From positions 29,045,906 to 29,109,905 of the forward strand of contig CM038221.1 in assembly GCA_021442155.1 (NCBI GenBank): 64,000 nucleotides of DNA, written 5' to 3'. The translations under genes were made by a program, and so were the position numbers. Every line of letters begins with the position of its first letter. Within the stretch, counting starts at the first letter, position 1. A model generated the notes under the pieces. The model saw only the letters and a list, made by a program, of their open reading frames with translations. It was not told the origin of the DNA and searched no databases. The DNA comes from Cymbidium sinense. Its lineage: Eukaryota; Streptophyta; Magnoliopsida; Asparagales; Orchidaceae. This document shows, in pieces, positions 40,310-51,440 of this stretch.

Positions 40310-40314
40310 AACCT

Positions 40315-40645
40315 CACCATGCAAAGAATAAAGGATATTGAAAGATTTCATGCTCTATCAACTACTTCATCTTCCTATTTTGATTAAGCCAAATATCATC
40401 TTCATGGAAGTATTTTTTGTATTTTTTTTGTTGTTTTCATTATTACTGTATTATGACAAGTTATCAAATCTAAACATTAATGTTTTATTAGCTTCAAGGG
40501 CTTTGTTATAAATAAGCCTTGGGTAGCTATGGCTTGAAGAATCCTATAAATATCTCCATGCTTTGTGCATTCAATAAAATTATGTATTTGGTTGAGCAAA
40601 TATTGCACGTAAAGATATGGTGACTTCTTTGCTCTTTGGTGGAAT
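40315..40645 (+). promoter_or_regulatory. Putative ARPC3 upstream/5' UTR region
   Basis: Unique sequence between the end of the tandem array and the candidate start codon. I see no clear TATA box that would fix a start site. If the gene is expressed, its promoter must be this short segment or lie within the last array unit. Confidence 0.3.
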
Positions 40646-40648
40646 ATG
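40646..40648 (+). other. ARPC3: Candidate ARPC3 start codon and first-exon end
   Basis: The ATG is immediately followed by GTAATTAATCCC, an acceptable 5' splice site. Joining it to 41354 gives MVYYSIFVDE, which matches the usual N-terminus of plant ARPC3 in length and frame. An earlier ATG at 40617 would be out of frame after the same splice. This is inference; no transcript evidence is available. Confidence 0.45.
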
Positions 40649-41353
40649 GTAATTAATCCCTATTTTCTTAGAAAAAACACTATCCCCCATCTTCGAGATT
40701 AAGATTCATTTTCATGAGGTAGATTAAGTTTAATTTAACAAGAAGGCCATAGTTTTTTATAGGTGGAAGCCCTCATAATTAATTAACTCTCTTGCTTGCA
40801 GGAAATTACTCTCAAGCCAACATTTGGAGGAATGGAGATGAAGTCTATCAAAATCTCATGGTTTTGTCATTCTGAAAATATCATTGGTCTTAGTTTGGAA
40901 ACATTAGAGTGATTATATTGTAATAACATGATATGTTAAAAATATTAAATAGGTTTGACTTAGCACAGTGGGCTAAAGTGCATGTGATATTTAAATATGG
41001 GTCTGATGACTTCATGTTATAGGCAAGATGGCCTGATGATGGAAACTCACAAGTTGGATCAGTTGGGAGTTAGCTAGGTTGAACTCAGACCCTTGATTTG
41101 TAAGCTTGATTTATCAGGTTGACAACACTAAATTTGTCATTTATTTATCAAGTATACAATACTAAATTTGTCATTTTTAGAAAGTTACATTTGGTTCTTC
41201 CCTGAACTTCATTGTTAACTACTAAAGCGGACTTAAGAGTGGAAAATAATGAATATCATTTTTTTCTCTTGGAATTCTTAATACTCATGCCTTAAAATTC
41301 TTATTTCTTGCACAACCCCCCAAATTGATCCAATTGTCAATTGATACTTGTAG

Positions 41354-42093
41354 GTATACTATTCAATTTTTGTTGATGAGGCAGGTATAACCATAGCCTG
41401 TGGATGTCATCTTCTCCCACTAAAAGCTCACATCAAGTGCCCTCATCCAGCCTCAGATCCAGGTTTCTATCCAAATATATCTTCCCAGTGAATTTTTTCT
41501 CTTAGATTCTATTTATTAATCATCACTATTCACTTTTTTTTTGCAGACAAGATTGATATTGTTGATGAATCAATATCCTTCTTTCGAGCTAATGTCTTCT
41601 TTAGAAACTTTGACATTAGAAGCGCCGCAGATAAGCTGATCATATACCTTACTTTTTACATTAATGTGGCCCTGAAAAGACTTGAAGGCTGCATAACATT
41701 GGTAGTGGGAACTAAAGCAATCATTAACCTTGGTCTTAAAAGTATTCCAATACCTGGAGAACAAGGCTTTCCTTTTCTTGGACTCTTTACTCTTCCACAA
41801 TCTCAACAAGAAGCAGGCATACTTTACATACTTTTCTTTTGACAATTTGTTGCTTTTGCCTTTCAATATTGATCTAAAAATGAACATTTTTATTGATTAA
41901 TATATATTTTAGTTTTGCAAAGATTGATGTCATTATTCTTGAAAATATAGAGCTTTTCAGGAATTATCTAAAACAGATAAGGGAGGAGGCAAGTGGTAGA
42001 CTGCTTAGTTGTGCTTATAGGTCTAATGGTACCCCTAACAAATGGTGGCCAGCTTTTGCAAAGAGGAAGTTTGTGAACATTGTTGTTACTTGA
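41354..42093 (+). CDS. ARPC3: ARPC3, Arp2/3 complex subunit 3 (p21-Arc)
   Basis: This gene encodes subunit 3 of the seven-part Arp2/3 complex, which nucleates branched actin filaments and in plants acts with SCAR/WAVE in cell shaping. Coding exons are 41354-41462, 41547-41816 and 41951-42093. They join in frame without stops to give VYYSIFVDEAG, then GCHLLPLKAHIK, DIVDESISFFRANVFFRNFD, KLIIYLTFYINVALKRLEG, then FPFLGLFTLPQSQQEAELF, YLKQIREEASGRLL, and NGTPNKWWPAFAKRKF near the C-terminus. The first intron has normal GT-AG borders. The second starts with GC (CAG|GCATAC) and ends AG. There is no ATG before VYY: TTGTAG|GTATAC looks like an acceptor. An ATG at 40646-40648 followed at once by a GTAATT donor would supply it, giving 174 residues, the usual family length. 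It sits 1 kb after the tandem array. It is probably intact; a recent pseudogene is the alternative. Confidence 0.9.
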
Positions 42094-42589
42094 GGAGTTG
42101 GCTTAAAGCTTTATTGGGTCAATGTTTAAATGGCGGGAAGGAGGTGAAATGAAGAATTAACTACACTTAAACAACCATCAAACTTTTCCAAGCATCACCA
42201 GGTTTCTATTGCTTTTGTATTCTATTATAATTGTTATATATACTTCACTTTTATAATGTTTAGATTCTTTTTTTTTTTTTGAATGAAAATTGATAATTTC
42301 TCTTTTACTTTTAATGAATAATTTCTTAAGCGTGTCAGCTAACATCTCTTAGGGAAGGACTTCCAATGAGGGAGGAATGTACGACAAATGATTATTTATG
42401 GACTTCACGCACCCTCCCCTCTCTATTTTAGTTATCTGTACTTCACCCTTGCAAATTTTAATTTCATTATGATTAGTCTACTTTAGATGAGTTATTATTC
42501 TTACTATTGCAAGGTTAGAAGGCTTAGATTGATTAACATATTTTAAACATAGTTATCAAGAGTTTAAATATTATGTTGTTAAGTTCATC
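42094..42589. other. ARPC3 3' flank
   Basis: AT-rich sequence after the stop codon. It probably holds the 3' UTR. No other gene is visible. Confidence 0.4.
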
Positions 42590-42705
42590 AATATATTTAT
42601 ACAAGTATCATATCCTAATCATTCAAATCAACTTCAAATAATTAAGAGTAAAGATTATGTCATTTTAGGGTAATTTTGAATTGCATTAGAAATTTAGTTG
42701 CTGAG
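42590..42705. repeat. Dispersed repeat, inverted partner at 56620-56715
   Basis: Sequence around ATCATATCCTAATCATT and AATTAAGAGTAA is present in reverse complement at 56620-56715 over about 100 bp with modest divergence. It lies just upstream of the transposase-like frame at 42717, so it may be a Mutator-like terminal or 5' untranslated region. Confidence 0.65.
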
Positions 42706-42716
42706 CATATACTAGG

Positions 42717-43530
42717 ATGAGTCAGGAGCTCGTTTCCTTAATTCTCTTTTATGACAGTCAACTGATCGTTGATGATCAATTCATTCCAAGTTATGTCGAT
42801 AGAAAAAATCATCCCATGCAAGTTTCACATTGTGCAAGCTTAGAAAATTTAAAACAAAAAGTGCTTAGATCTCTGCGTTATGACATTGATAACTTCGTAG
42901 TGGAGATTACATGTCATTTTCCTATCGGCGCGGGATACATAGCTTTTACTGTTCCTGATGATGAAGTCTGCAATACTGTACTGGATGAAGCATCTCGTTA
43001 GACATTAATTCTTTATGTGGAAATAAATCCACAATGTACTGCTGATACTGAAATTGATACTAATATCATGTAGCATAATGTTCAGTCCGATTACGCTCAT
43101 GAGTTCACTTGGCCAACCACTGCTATACAGCAACAATGCTATGACGACCCAGAAATAAGGTAAGTAGTTACCTCAATAGCAGTATTAGTGTCTTCATTTC
43201 TTGGTTTATACTATCTTCTATCATTTAAAAGATTATGACTTTTTTAATACAGAACTGAGCTGCCTGTTCAAGCATAACTGCATGAGCAACCTAGTTCATC
43301 TAGAGTATTATCGGATGACGAGTACGAAATGATGAATAGCTAATCAAGCAATGTATCTGATGATAGCGATGTTGAGGAGGATTCTTTACTGGGTAATGCC
43401 AATTTATGTGACACCAATGTTGGTCACGAGCTTATTCGGAGTCATTCAATCCGGAATTCTTCTAATGATGATGCTATGATTTGCAATAACGACTATCTCT
43501 GCATATGCCAAATCACAAAAGAATGTGATG
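42717..43530 (+). pseudogene. Mutator-like (MULE) transposase N-terminal region, probable
   Basis: From ATG 42717 the frame reads MSQELVSLILFYDSQLIVDD, then DIDNFVVEITCHFPIGAG and VPDDEVCNTVLDEASR. This resembles the N-terminal (PB1-like) part of plant mudrA-type proteins. The same frame continues past a stop at 42999 (ILYVEINPQC) to a clean intron, GTAAGTAG to ATACAG (about 43160-43252). A Ser/Asp/Glu-rich linker follows (SSRVLSDDEYEMM, VSDDSDVEEDSLL). Four in-frame stops are visible, so it is dead. The frame ends where copy D head sequence begins (about 43530), so the zinc-finger and catalytic parts are missing. The family call rests on overall character rather than a catalytic motif. Confidence 0.5.
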
Positions 43531-44402
43531 CAGATATTGTGTTTGACTTGGTTTGGCTCGATAATGATGATTTATGTTTATATTTGGATCCATGATTGAA
43601 GGAATGATTGAATCATGAAGAAATCCAAAGGTTTTGAGTTGATTTGGGTTTCATTTAGCCAAGTTCAAAAGTTTGGCTAAAATGGCTAAAGTTGGGAATT
43701 TGATTTGATTTGGGTTTGGTTTTGGTCATTTGAATTTATATTTCGTTTATATTTATGAATATAAATGAAGATATAAATGAGTTGTGAAAATTTTTTGAGT
43801 TTGGAATGATTTGAAAGCAAATTTGATTAAGCTTAGGGATGTAAGTTGAAAGGGCTAATTTCAATTTTGATTTGGTTTGATTTATTTTGAGTTGGCTTGA
43901 ATGGTTTGAACTTGGATGCCATTTATATTTGTGGATATAAATGAAGGAATGATTGATTTATAAAGAAATCAACTAAGTTTGGGCTTAGTTTGAAGGGGTT
44001 TTTTGGCTAAGTATATGAGTGTAGTTCATATGACTTAGAATAGGATTTTGAGATTTATATTTAATTATGGGTTTTAATCATTTGGTTTGATTTTAGATTG
44101 GAGTTAGTTTGGAATTTGACTTGGACTTGAATTTGAAGTTGAATTTGGTAATTGAGAAATTCAATTGAATAGATTTGGAAGAAGGAAGTAAGGATAGGGT
44201 TTAGGCTATAGGGTAGGCAAGTCCTCCTAACTCCCTAAGGCATAACTTATACATATGGCTAACTCTTCTAAATCTCTAGGGTTAGATTAATTGTTCACCT
44301 AATCACTAGAAGTGTCTTAGGACTATGGAACTCTTAGTGTCTGCAAGAGTCCTAGATCTACTACAAGAAAGTTAAGAGCTCACTCCAAAAGAGAGGTCAA
44401 CA
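43531..44402 (-). mobile_element. Noncoding element, copy D, head portion (inverted)
   Basis: Mirrors the first ~870 bp of copy C and matches 7640-8448 of copy B in the same orientation. The head GGTCAACA ends at 44402. The next base starts LINE endonuclease sequence. The left edge abuts the MULE-like fragment. Confidence 0.75.
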
Positions 44403-44826
44403 ATAATCAATTTGTGCTTTACTAGATCCTCATCTCTTTTCTAAAATAAAGTAATAACAACTATAAAATCTAATATAGTCATACCTTCTTCATTAGCCAC
44501 TCCAAATCCATAACCACCATGAATACTTTAAAAATCTTCTACCACTCTACCAACATGTCCATTTAAATCTCCTCCAATAAATACTTTTTCTTCAAGAGGC
44601 ATCTTTTGTATTAATCCCTCTAATTCATTCCAAAAATTTTCTTTTGAGCTTACATACAAACCTACTTTAGGAGCATAAACACTTATAACATTGATAATCT
44701 TAGTATCAACAATAATCTTTAAAACTATATCTCTGTATCTATTAATAATCATAATAATATCCTTCAAACTTTTATCTATAATCACACATATGCCATTTCT
44801 AATTTGACTTCTACCTTAATACCTAT
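44403..44826 (-). mobile_element. RTE LINE, second half of the endonuclease domain
   Basis: Minus-strand residues run RNGICVIIDKSLKD, then NVISVYAPKVGLY (about 44660-44700), FIGGDLNGHVGR (about 44540-44575), GGYGFGVANEEG, and finally SSKAQIDY at 44403-44430. These are the later motifs of the apurinic-type endonuclease of RTE LINEs (SVYAP, GGDLNGHVG). At least one frameshift and one stop are present. The piece begins where 51019-51440 stops and ends where 22840 begins, so the three form one interrupted element. Confidence 0.9.
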
Positions 44827-47800
44827 TGACCTTACTTTTGGAGTGAGTTCTCAACCTCTTTTTCTTAGACTTAAGAATCTTCTAGACACTAAGACTTTCT
44901 TAGTTATAAAATACTTCTAGTGATTAGGTGAATACTTAACCTAAGCCTAGAGACTTAGAAGGGTTAATCATAAGATTGGGCCATGCCTTAGGGATTTTGG
45001 AAGACTTGCCCATCTTGTGGCCTAAATCTAACCTATGTTTACCTTCTCAAATCAAACCTCAAATTCAATACAAGTATCAAAATCCAAATTCAAATCCCAA
45101 GCTAAATGATTTAAGCCCTTGATCAAATCCTTCCTGAGCCTTATATCGGAATACATGGCCTTAGCCAAAATTTCCATCCAATTCAATCCAAACTTGATTG
45201 ATTTATTCATGAACCAATCATACCTTCAATGATCTTCAGAAATATAAATCAAACCTACAACCAAATATCCAAAATAAATCCAAGTCAAATTAAAACCCAA
45301 ATTTGAACCCTTTGAGCCAATTCCTTGGACTCAACCAAATGACATCCAAGTCAAGTCAAAACCAGTGGATTTTCTCTTCAATCAATTATTCCTTCAATTA
45401 CTTATCCAAATATAAATGAAATATACAATCACCAAGCCAAATCAAAATCAACTCAAGTCAAACCAAACCTAGCCCATTTGACTTCAAATGAACCAAAACT
45501 CAAAACCAATCAAATTGAATTTATATATCAATCCCAAATTCATATATAAACTCAACTAAATCAAACTCAACTCAAAATCAAGCCAACTAAACCCAATTGA
45601 CTCACTTGACCCAAAGTGGCCAATTTGACCTATATGAACCAAAATCCAATTTGATCCAAATCAAAGTGAATTAAGCCAATCCAAACTTCATGACATGATT
45701 GTTGATCACCCTAGGTTGATCAATTATCATAAATTGAGTCAAACCAAGTCAGCTTAGCCCTTTAAACAAATCAACCCTTTAACCCACATGAACAAAAATT
45801 AGCCAAATTGCAACCTAAGTGAAATCTCTTGAAACCAATGATTCATATCAACCCAAAATTAACATTTGAACATGACTTGACCTTCAATTTAGCCAAACCA
45901 AACCCAATTGGCCCTTTTGACCCAAGTTGACCCAAATGGCAAAAATAGGTCAAATCAAAATCCAATCCAAATTGATTGTAACTAATGGCTCAAGTTCATT
46001 TCAAATTGATTGTTAAACTTGACCAAGGCCATAATTGAATCTAATTTATCCAATTAAACCTAATTGACCCACTTAGCCCAGATTGACATAAAGGATCAAA
46101 TTAGACTAAACCCAATTTAAATCTAAATTAAATCAAACCAATGACACAAACACATCTCAAATGATCTTATTTACTTGACCCAAACCTTGGTTTGATCTAA
46201 TTTAATCAATTGGTCAAACTAACCTGATTTGACCCAATTTGATCTGAATGGGTCAAATTGAATCAAATGAACTCCAAATGACATTGAATTTGAACCAACT
46301 CACTTTTGACTCATTTCAAATTTGCTCAAATCAAATCTAATGTCAAATTACCACTATAGCCTTGGGCTAAGGATATCACATAAGACAAAACACCCATGTA
46401 AATGATCATTTCTCTTCTTTGGTCACTTGAAACTCATCAATTGGTCCACCTAGGCTCCAGGGACATTGGCAAACCTGACACAAGAGGTGGTTGGGCTGGT
46501 CAGGACTCATGGGGAGGTGAATTCACCTCACCTCCCTCATTGGACCTCACCTCCCTCATTGGAACACTTCGCATGAAGGACCTCCAATTCCCCTTGCTAT
46601 GACACACTAATTCCTCTTGACCAACCAAACTAAGCCATCTATGATGATTCTCTGTCATTCCTTACACCCTAAATCATAGGACATCCACTAGGAGCCAAAA
46701 AGCACCATTAGAGGGGATTTTTGGCCAAAACCAAAAACAACAGAATAGAGGCTTCCAAAATCATTCTCTTGCCCTCATTTCACTCTCCAAGAGCTCCCTA
46801 AGCAATCAGCATTCATCCCTCTACTTCCTTTAAGCTAAAGCCACCAAAAATCAAGCGGATTTCGGCGAGGAAGTGATGATTCTTAGTGGATACATCATTC
46901 CAAAGGAAAGCAAAGCTTAGGTCCATCCCAAAGCTTCTTCTTGCATCTAAGAGCTTGGTTGGATCAACATCGCCACCAGAAACCATCCCCGGTGAGGTAA
47001 ATTTCAAAGAATCGTAGTTAGCCATCGGAGATTTTGTTTGCTTCAATGTGTGCACAATTTTACAAATTTCCCTTAGAAAATCCTTGCATCTTTCATTTTA
47101 CATAATCCTAATGTAAAATAGAGTTTTCGGTGAGAATCAATGCAAATTGAGCCCATTTGATAAAAATTTCATTCGATTTTGTGAAAAATCTTAAAATAGT
47201 TCGGTTTATTGTCTCATCGCTGGGAAGCAAAGAACCCCGATCTCGCTTTAGGGAATCAGAAGGTCTAGATTTCATGCTAGATCGCATGTTTCTACCTGTT
47301 TAGAGAGTGGATCGGATCAGACGGTCCGATTGGAACCACACACTCCGCGTGGTTTCCGCCCAACCCGTCACGTACCAATAATGTGCATGCCACGCATGGA
47401 ACCGCACATCCAATCATGTGGTGTCGATTGCCACACATGCGGTGCCAATTTTGATTAAGTAGGAAATTGCCATTTTTCAAATTTTAAAAATTATTTAAAT
47501 CACTAAGAACTTAAAAAATTCATAGAAATAAAATACTCCATGAAAATTTATAAATAAGGGCTCTGGATTCATCTTTAGAGGGGAATCCAAACAAATATAA
47601 AATAATCAAATTTCATTTTGAGCTTAATTTGAGTTTTAGTGAAAATCAAACTTCAATAATTAAATAAAAAATATACATCATATTGATTTAAAATTTTTAG
47701 GGATTTGAATTGAAGTTAAAATAAACCTAACATAAAAATTTCAAGTTAAAAGAATTTCTAGATTAAGAGATATTGCATTCTAAAGCTCAAATAGTCTATT

Positions 47801-50800
47801 TTAGCAAAAATAAACTAATAGACTTTATAAAAATCTTGAAAAATCATTTAAATCAATTGAAATTATAGGAAATTATAAGAAACCATAGAAAAATCATAAA
47901 ATGCAAGTAAATATTCATTTTAAGGGTATTTTAGAGAGAAATTTATTAAAAAGATCCTTAATTGATTTTGAACATTAATTAGAGCTTAATTAAGGTTTAA
48001 TTAAAAATTAATTACTTTAATTAATTCTTATTTAATTAATTAACTCTATAATTTTTTGAGATTGTTTAAGGGGATGATCTCTACCTTCCCTAATTATCTT
48101 TAGATTTATAAGTTAATTAATTAGGAGAATTATCTAATTGGGCCTTAATTACTCTCCTAACTTGATTAAGGGTTAATTAATCACATGAATAGTAAATTAA
48201 TTAATTATGCTAATTTGTCACTATTTAAGAGTGAGGGGACTTTACCCCACTCCCCTGGTTTAACAATAACGAAGTATCCGCTTAAAACTTTTATACACTT
48301 GTATGTGCATTTAGCTAATGAATGAAAATCTGCTTTTCAACTTTAGCTCACATACATAAATAATTCAATTGAAAGAAATACAACTTTTGCATGATTTTTC
48401 ATTCTTGTAGTCATTTGTACAATTCATGTGTATTCAAGAATAGTGGGTATATCTAGTTTGGATATTCCATGGATGCAGGTTTTAAGTAGCCCCAAGGAGG
48501 TCTTTACCTCACTCTAGTTAACAATGGTAAGTACTTGCTTAATACTTTTATACACTTGAATGTGCATTTATCTAATGAGTGAAAATCATATTTTCTATAA
48601 AATACACATATGCATCTTTCATTTAAAGCATGCTAAAAGAAATATGTTGCATGTATAGTTATACTTAGAATTAAGTCATATGCATGCTACATGTGATTGA
48701 AAGGAATAATTTGATATATGTCATATGATAGTAATTCAATTAAGTTAATCCTAAGATGTCTTTCATGTTGAATAGAATCATTTAAAGTGAACCAAAACTT
48801 AAGATTAATTTAAAATGTGTAAGAAGTCATTCACTAAAAAGAACTAAATCAAATAAACATGCTTTAGAATGTAAGGTGGGGATGAAAGGAGGCAATCCTC
48901 TTTCTTCTCTTTATAACACTTAGATGCTAAGGTTATATCATATGAAACTAAATAAAACACAAATTAAAATTCTCAAATCAATTAGACAACTTGAAGTGAA
49001 ATCATCATTTATGATTAAATTAAATTTCTCTCACACTTAGAGAATTACAACTCTAATGCTTAGCAAGACTTACCACATAAGCCTTAACACACACATTAAG
49101 TCACTACTTCTAGCTTTATGTTAGGGTGGTGCTTGGTATGATGTATATTTTGTTTTGTAATGTAATATTTTATACTACATGTTAGGGTGTATGTTTCGTA
49201 GACTGGATGTTAGGTCGTGATTAACCTAATCATGTTTTCTACAGGAGATTGTGCTTAAGGGTTGTAAAAAATAAATATAAATGCTTTGTTTGTATGTTGC
49301 AAGCATAATTAGTTAGACAGATTTCCCCATGCGGTACTAAGTCCAAATAATAAATATAACTATTGTTTGTTTAGCTAACACTTGTCTTGTGTGTAATTAG
49401 ATTTACTTTCTTATTTTAATGCAATTTTGTAGAAATTAGGATTAGTGTTATGGGGTTTAGGATGAGCATTGGCAAAGGATTTTCTTCCATGTGGTCTTGA
49501 AGTCTACCAAATCAAAGGGAGCAAAGACAAGAAATGAAGGAGACATGAAGAATAAAGACCCCTCCATAGCACTTATTCATTTATAAATTATAATTATTCT
49601 TTCATATCCTATGTTGTATATAGAGCCTTACTTTTCTTTTTAGGAATGCTGACTTAATCGACACTTTTATTCTTTTACGTTAGTTATAAAATTAATTGAT
49701 GTTTTGGTTAAATTGCGCAATAGAAATGGCATACCTTTTCATAGTTTCTTTATGAATGATGATTTAATGTGTGGCCTAGATGCGATTAGGCTCTTAGGAA
49801 AAAATAAATTTTTTACCAAACTACAACTCATAATTAAAGTTTTAAATAATTCATAAACTCACATAAAGCCCAAGTATTAAACCAAGATAATTATAAGATT
49901 TAACAACCCCTTAACTAAATGTTGTATGTTTAACATCATGCATTCATATTATCTCACTCTTGTTAAGAGAAGGTTTCCATCATTACACGATAGGGGAAGA
50001 CTTGATCTTTGAGGGTCTCCTCTGTGGTGAAAAATACCTCTTTCTCTCTGATTTAATCTATAATATCAATTCAATATGCATTTAGACATATGAAATCATA
50101 TAGCCTTTGTCAAAATGAAGAGTAAAAAAAAATTAAATAAAAATTGAAAAGATTTGCATAAGACTAAGTCATTACTTATACCACTCATGCTCTAGTCTCT
50201 TTAGGGAGTGAGTTTAAGGACTGTAGTCTCTTCCTAAATAATAACAACCTAACTATCTTGCAAAATCATATGACTTGCTTATATGGATTTAAAGCATAGA
50301 GGAGTTAATAGTGACCACTGCTTAAGCCTACTGATTTATCCTCTGTGGAGGTGAACCTTATACCCATCTTGGCTTAGATTTAGAGCTTTCTTCCTTAAGC
50401 TCCTAGATTTAGGATCCTGGTAGTTGTTTCTTGCCACTAGCATAAATCCTCACCTCTTAGGCATTTTATAATCTTGTATTGGATTATAAGCCCTAGTAAT
50501 CTAATAAAATTTCAATTCATAACATATAAATCCTTCAATTTCAAACATATAAAGCCCAACTATATGGTAGATCAATGCTCACTTTTCTAGTATCATGAGC
50601 ATTATATATACTCATCTCCTTTGGCTTCGATAATAAGTCTTCTACTTGAGTTTTCCCCTGATTTTCCAATACAACATCCTTTGATAGCCTAGCCTTGAAA
50701 TCTTTGGAGACATTAATTTCTACTTAGAGTATTCTTGGGGATTTCATCTCTTAAGATGTAATTAACTATGGGGGCTTGTGTGCATAGGGAACTTAACCAA

Positions 50801-51018
50801 CCCGGCTTAATATAAACTCTGTTTTACTTTTTCATGTAAAATAAGAGAAAATCTGTATATTTGAAAACCCATCATGCCTCAGTCCTTATTTGGTGATTAG
50901 GTTCATTATAGGGTGATGATTTCATTTTTTGAGATAGTGCATCATTCCTTCTCTCATCACTTGATAAGTACACCCTCTAAGAATTGTGTGGTGTCCCACA
51001 TCTCAGAAATAAACATCA
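44827..51018 (+). mobile_element. Noncoding element, copy E (complete, 6.2 kb)
   Basis: It begins TGACCTTACTTTTGGAG and ends AATAAACATCA, with CTAT on both sides (44823-44826 and 51019-51022). LINE endonuclease coding sequence lies outside both ends, which fixes the insertion boundaries. Family landmarks occur in order: a TTGACC-rich head (to 46330), dyad (46513-46528), a middle block (46800-47480), a decayed ~240-bp unit (about 48449) and tail (50760-51018). No direct terminal repeats and no long reading frame are present. TG...CA ends and a short target duplication fit an LTR retrotransposon product; the single copy of each end fits a giant solo LTR or a LARD-like element. Confidence 0.8.
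46513..46528. repeat. Conserved dyad, perfect 16-bp palindrome (copy E)
   Basis: GAGGTGAATTCACCTC. It is followed by a direct duplication of CTCACCTCCCTCATTGGA. Confidence 0.7.
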
Positions 51019-51440
51019 CTATGCCAAAGTTTAAAACCTAAACTATCAATCTCCTTACCTTTCTCCCCAACCCATTTTGTTTCTTGAACACATAAAATAT
51101 TTATCTTCCTATGAACTATAATATCTATTAATTCCATTAATTTACCTGTAAGAGTACATATATTCCAAGTTCCTAACCTAATTCTAGTTTCATGGACTAA
51201 CTTCTTTGCCCGCATCCGTCCATAATGTGGGAACCCTTGCCTATTTAACACTACACCCACGCATCGATGCAGAGGCCCATGCACACTTTTCATGTGCATA
51301 AAGCGCCGCTTTGGGACGCCTTCGATACACAATGTTTTAAAGGATTCATGTCATGATTATTTCAACAAGTTTTACTGAATGTCATCGCCTATCACAACCT
51401 CCACTTTTTTACATCCGACTTGGGAGCAATGATATAACTT
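51019..51440 (-). mobile_element. RTE LINE, 5' end and first half of the endonuclease
   Basis: Minus-strand residues include RIRLGTWNICTLTGKLMEL (about 51125-51185), INILCVQETKWVG (about 51060-51100) and GFKLWHS at the edge. These are the first motifs (GTWN, QETKW) of the RTE endonuclease. The upstream segment to about 51440 (TGTGATAGGCGATGACATTC in LINE orientation) looks like the family's 5' untranslated region. Reading stops at 51019 where copy E begins. Confidence 0.88.

Larger units (their letters stand above)
30067..40314 (+). repeat. Tandem array: four ~2.55-kb units
   Basis: Four head-to-tail units run 30067-32621, 32622-35165, 35166-37743 and 37744-40309 (2555, 2544, 2578 and 2566 bp). 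Each begins AACCTACTAAA; the last is followed by AACCTCACC, so the junction shares AACCT. The first ~630 bp of each unit is inverted noncoding-element sequence (continuing copy G). The other ~1.9 kb is another repeat, also found in decayed form at 57285-58860. Units 2-4 are closer to each other than to unit 1 and differ mainly by short indels. Each unit has similar short open frames (for example 32000-32191 and 37064-37342); they lack recognised domains and are variably broken, so I do not call genes. Confidence 0.9.

Noticed and set aside
41570..41887. 105-codon minus-strand frame
   Set aside because: It is antisense to ARPC3 exon 3, whose plus-strand translation matches the family throughout.
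43531..51018. A single foldback transposon with long inverted arms around 44403-44826
   Set aside because: The loop and the DNA beyond the right arm are consecutive parts of one LINE, so two separate insertions into that LINE explain the structure better.
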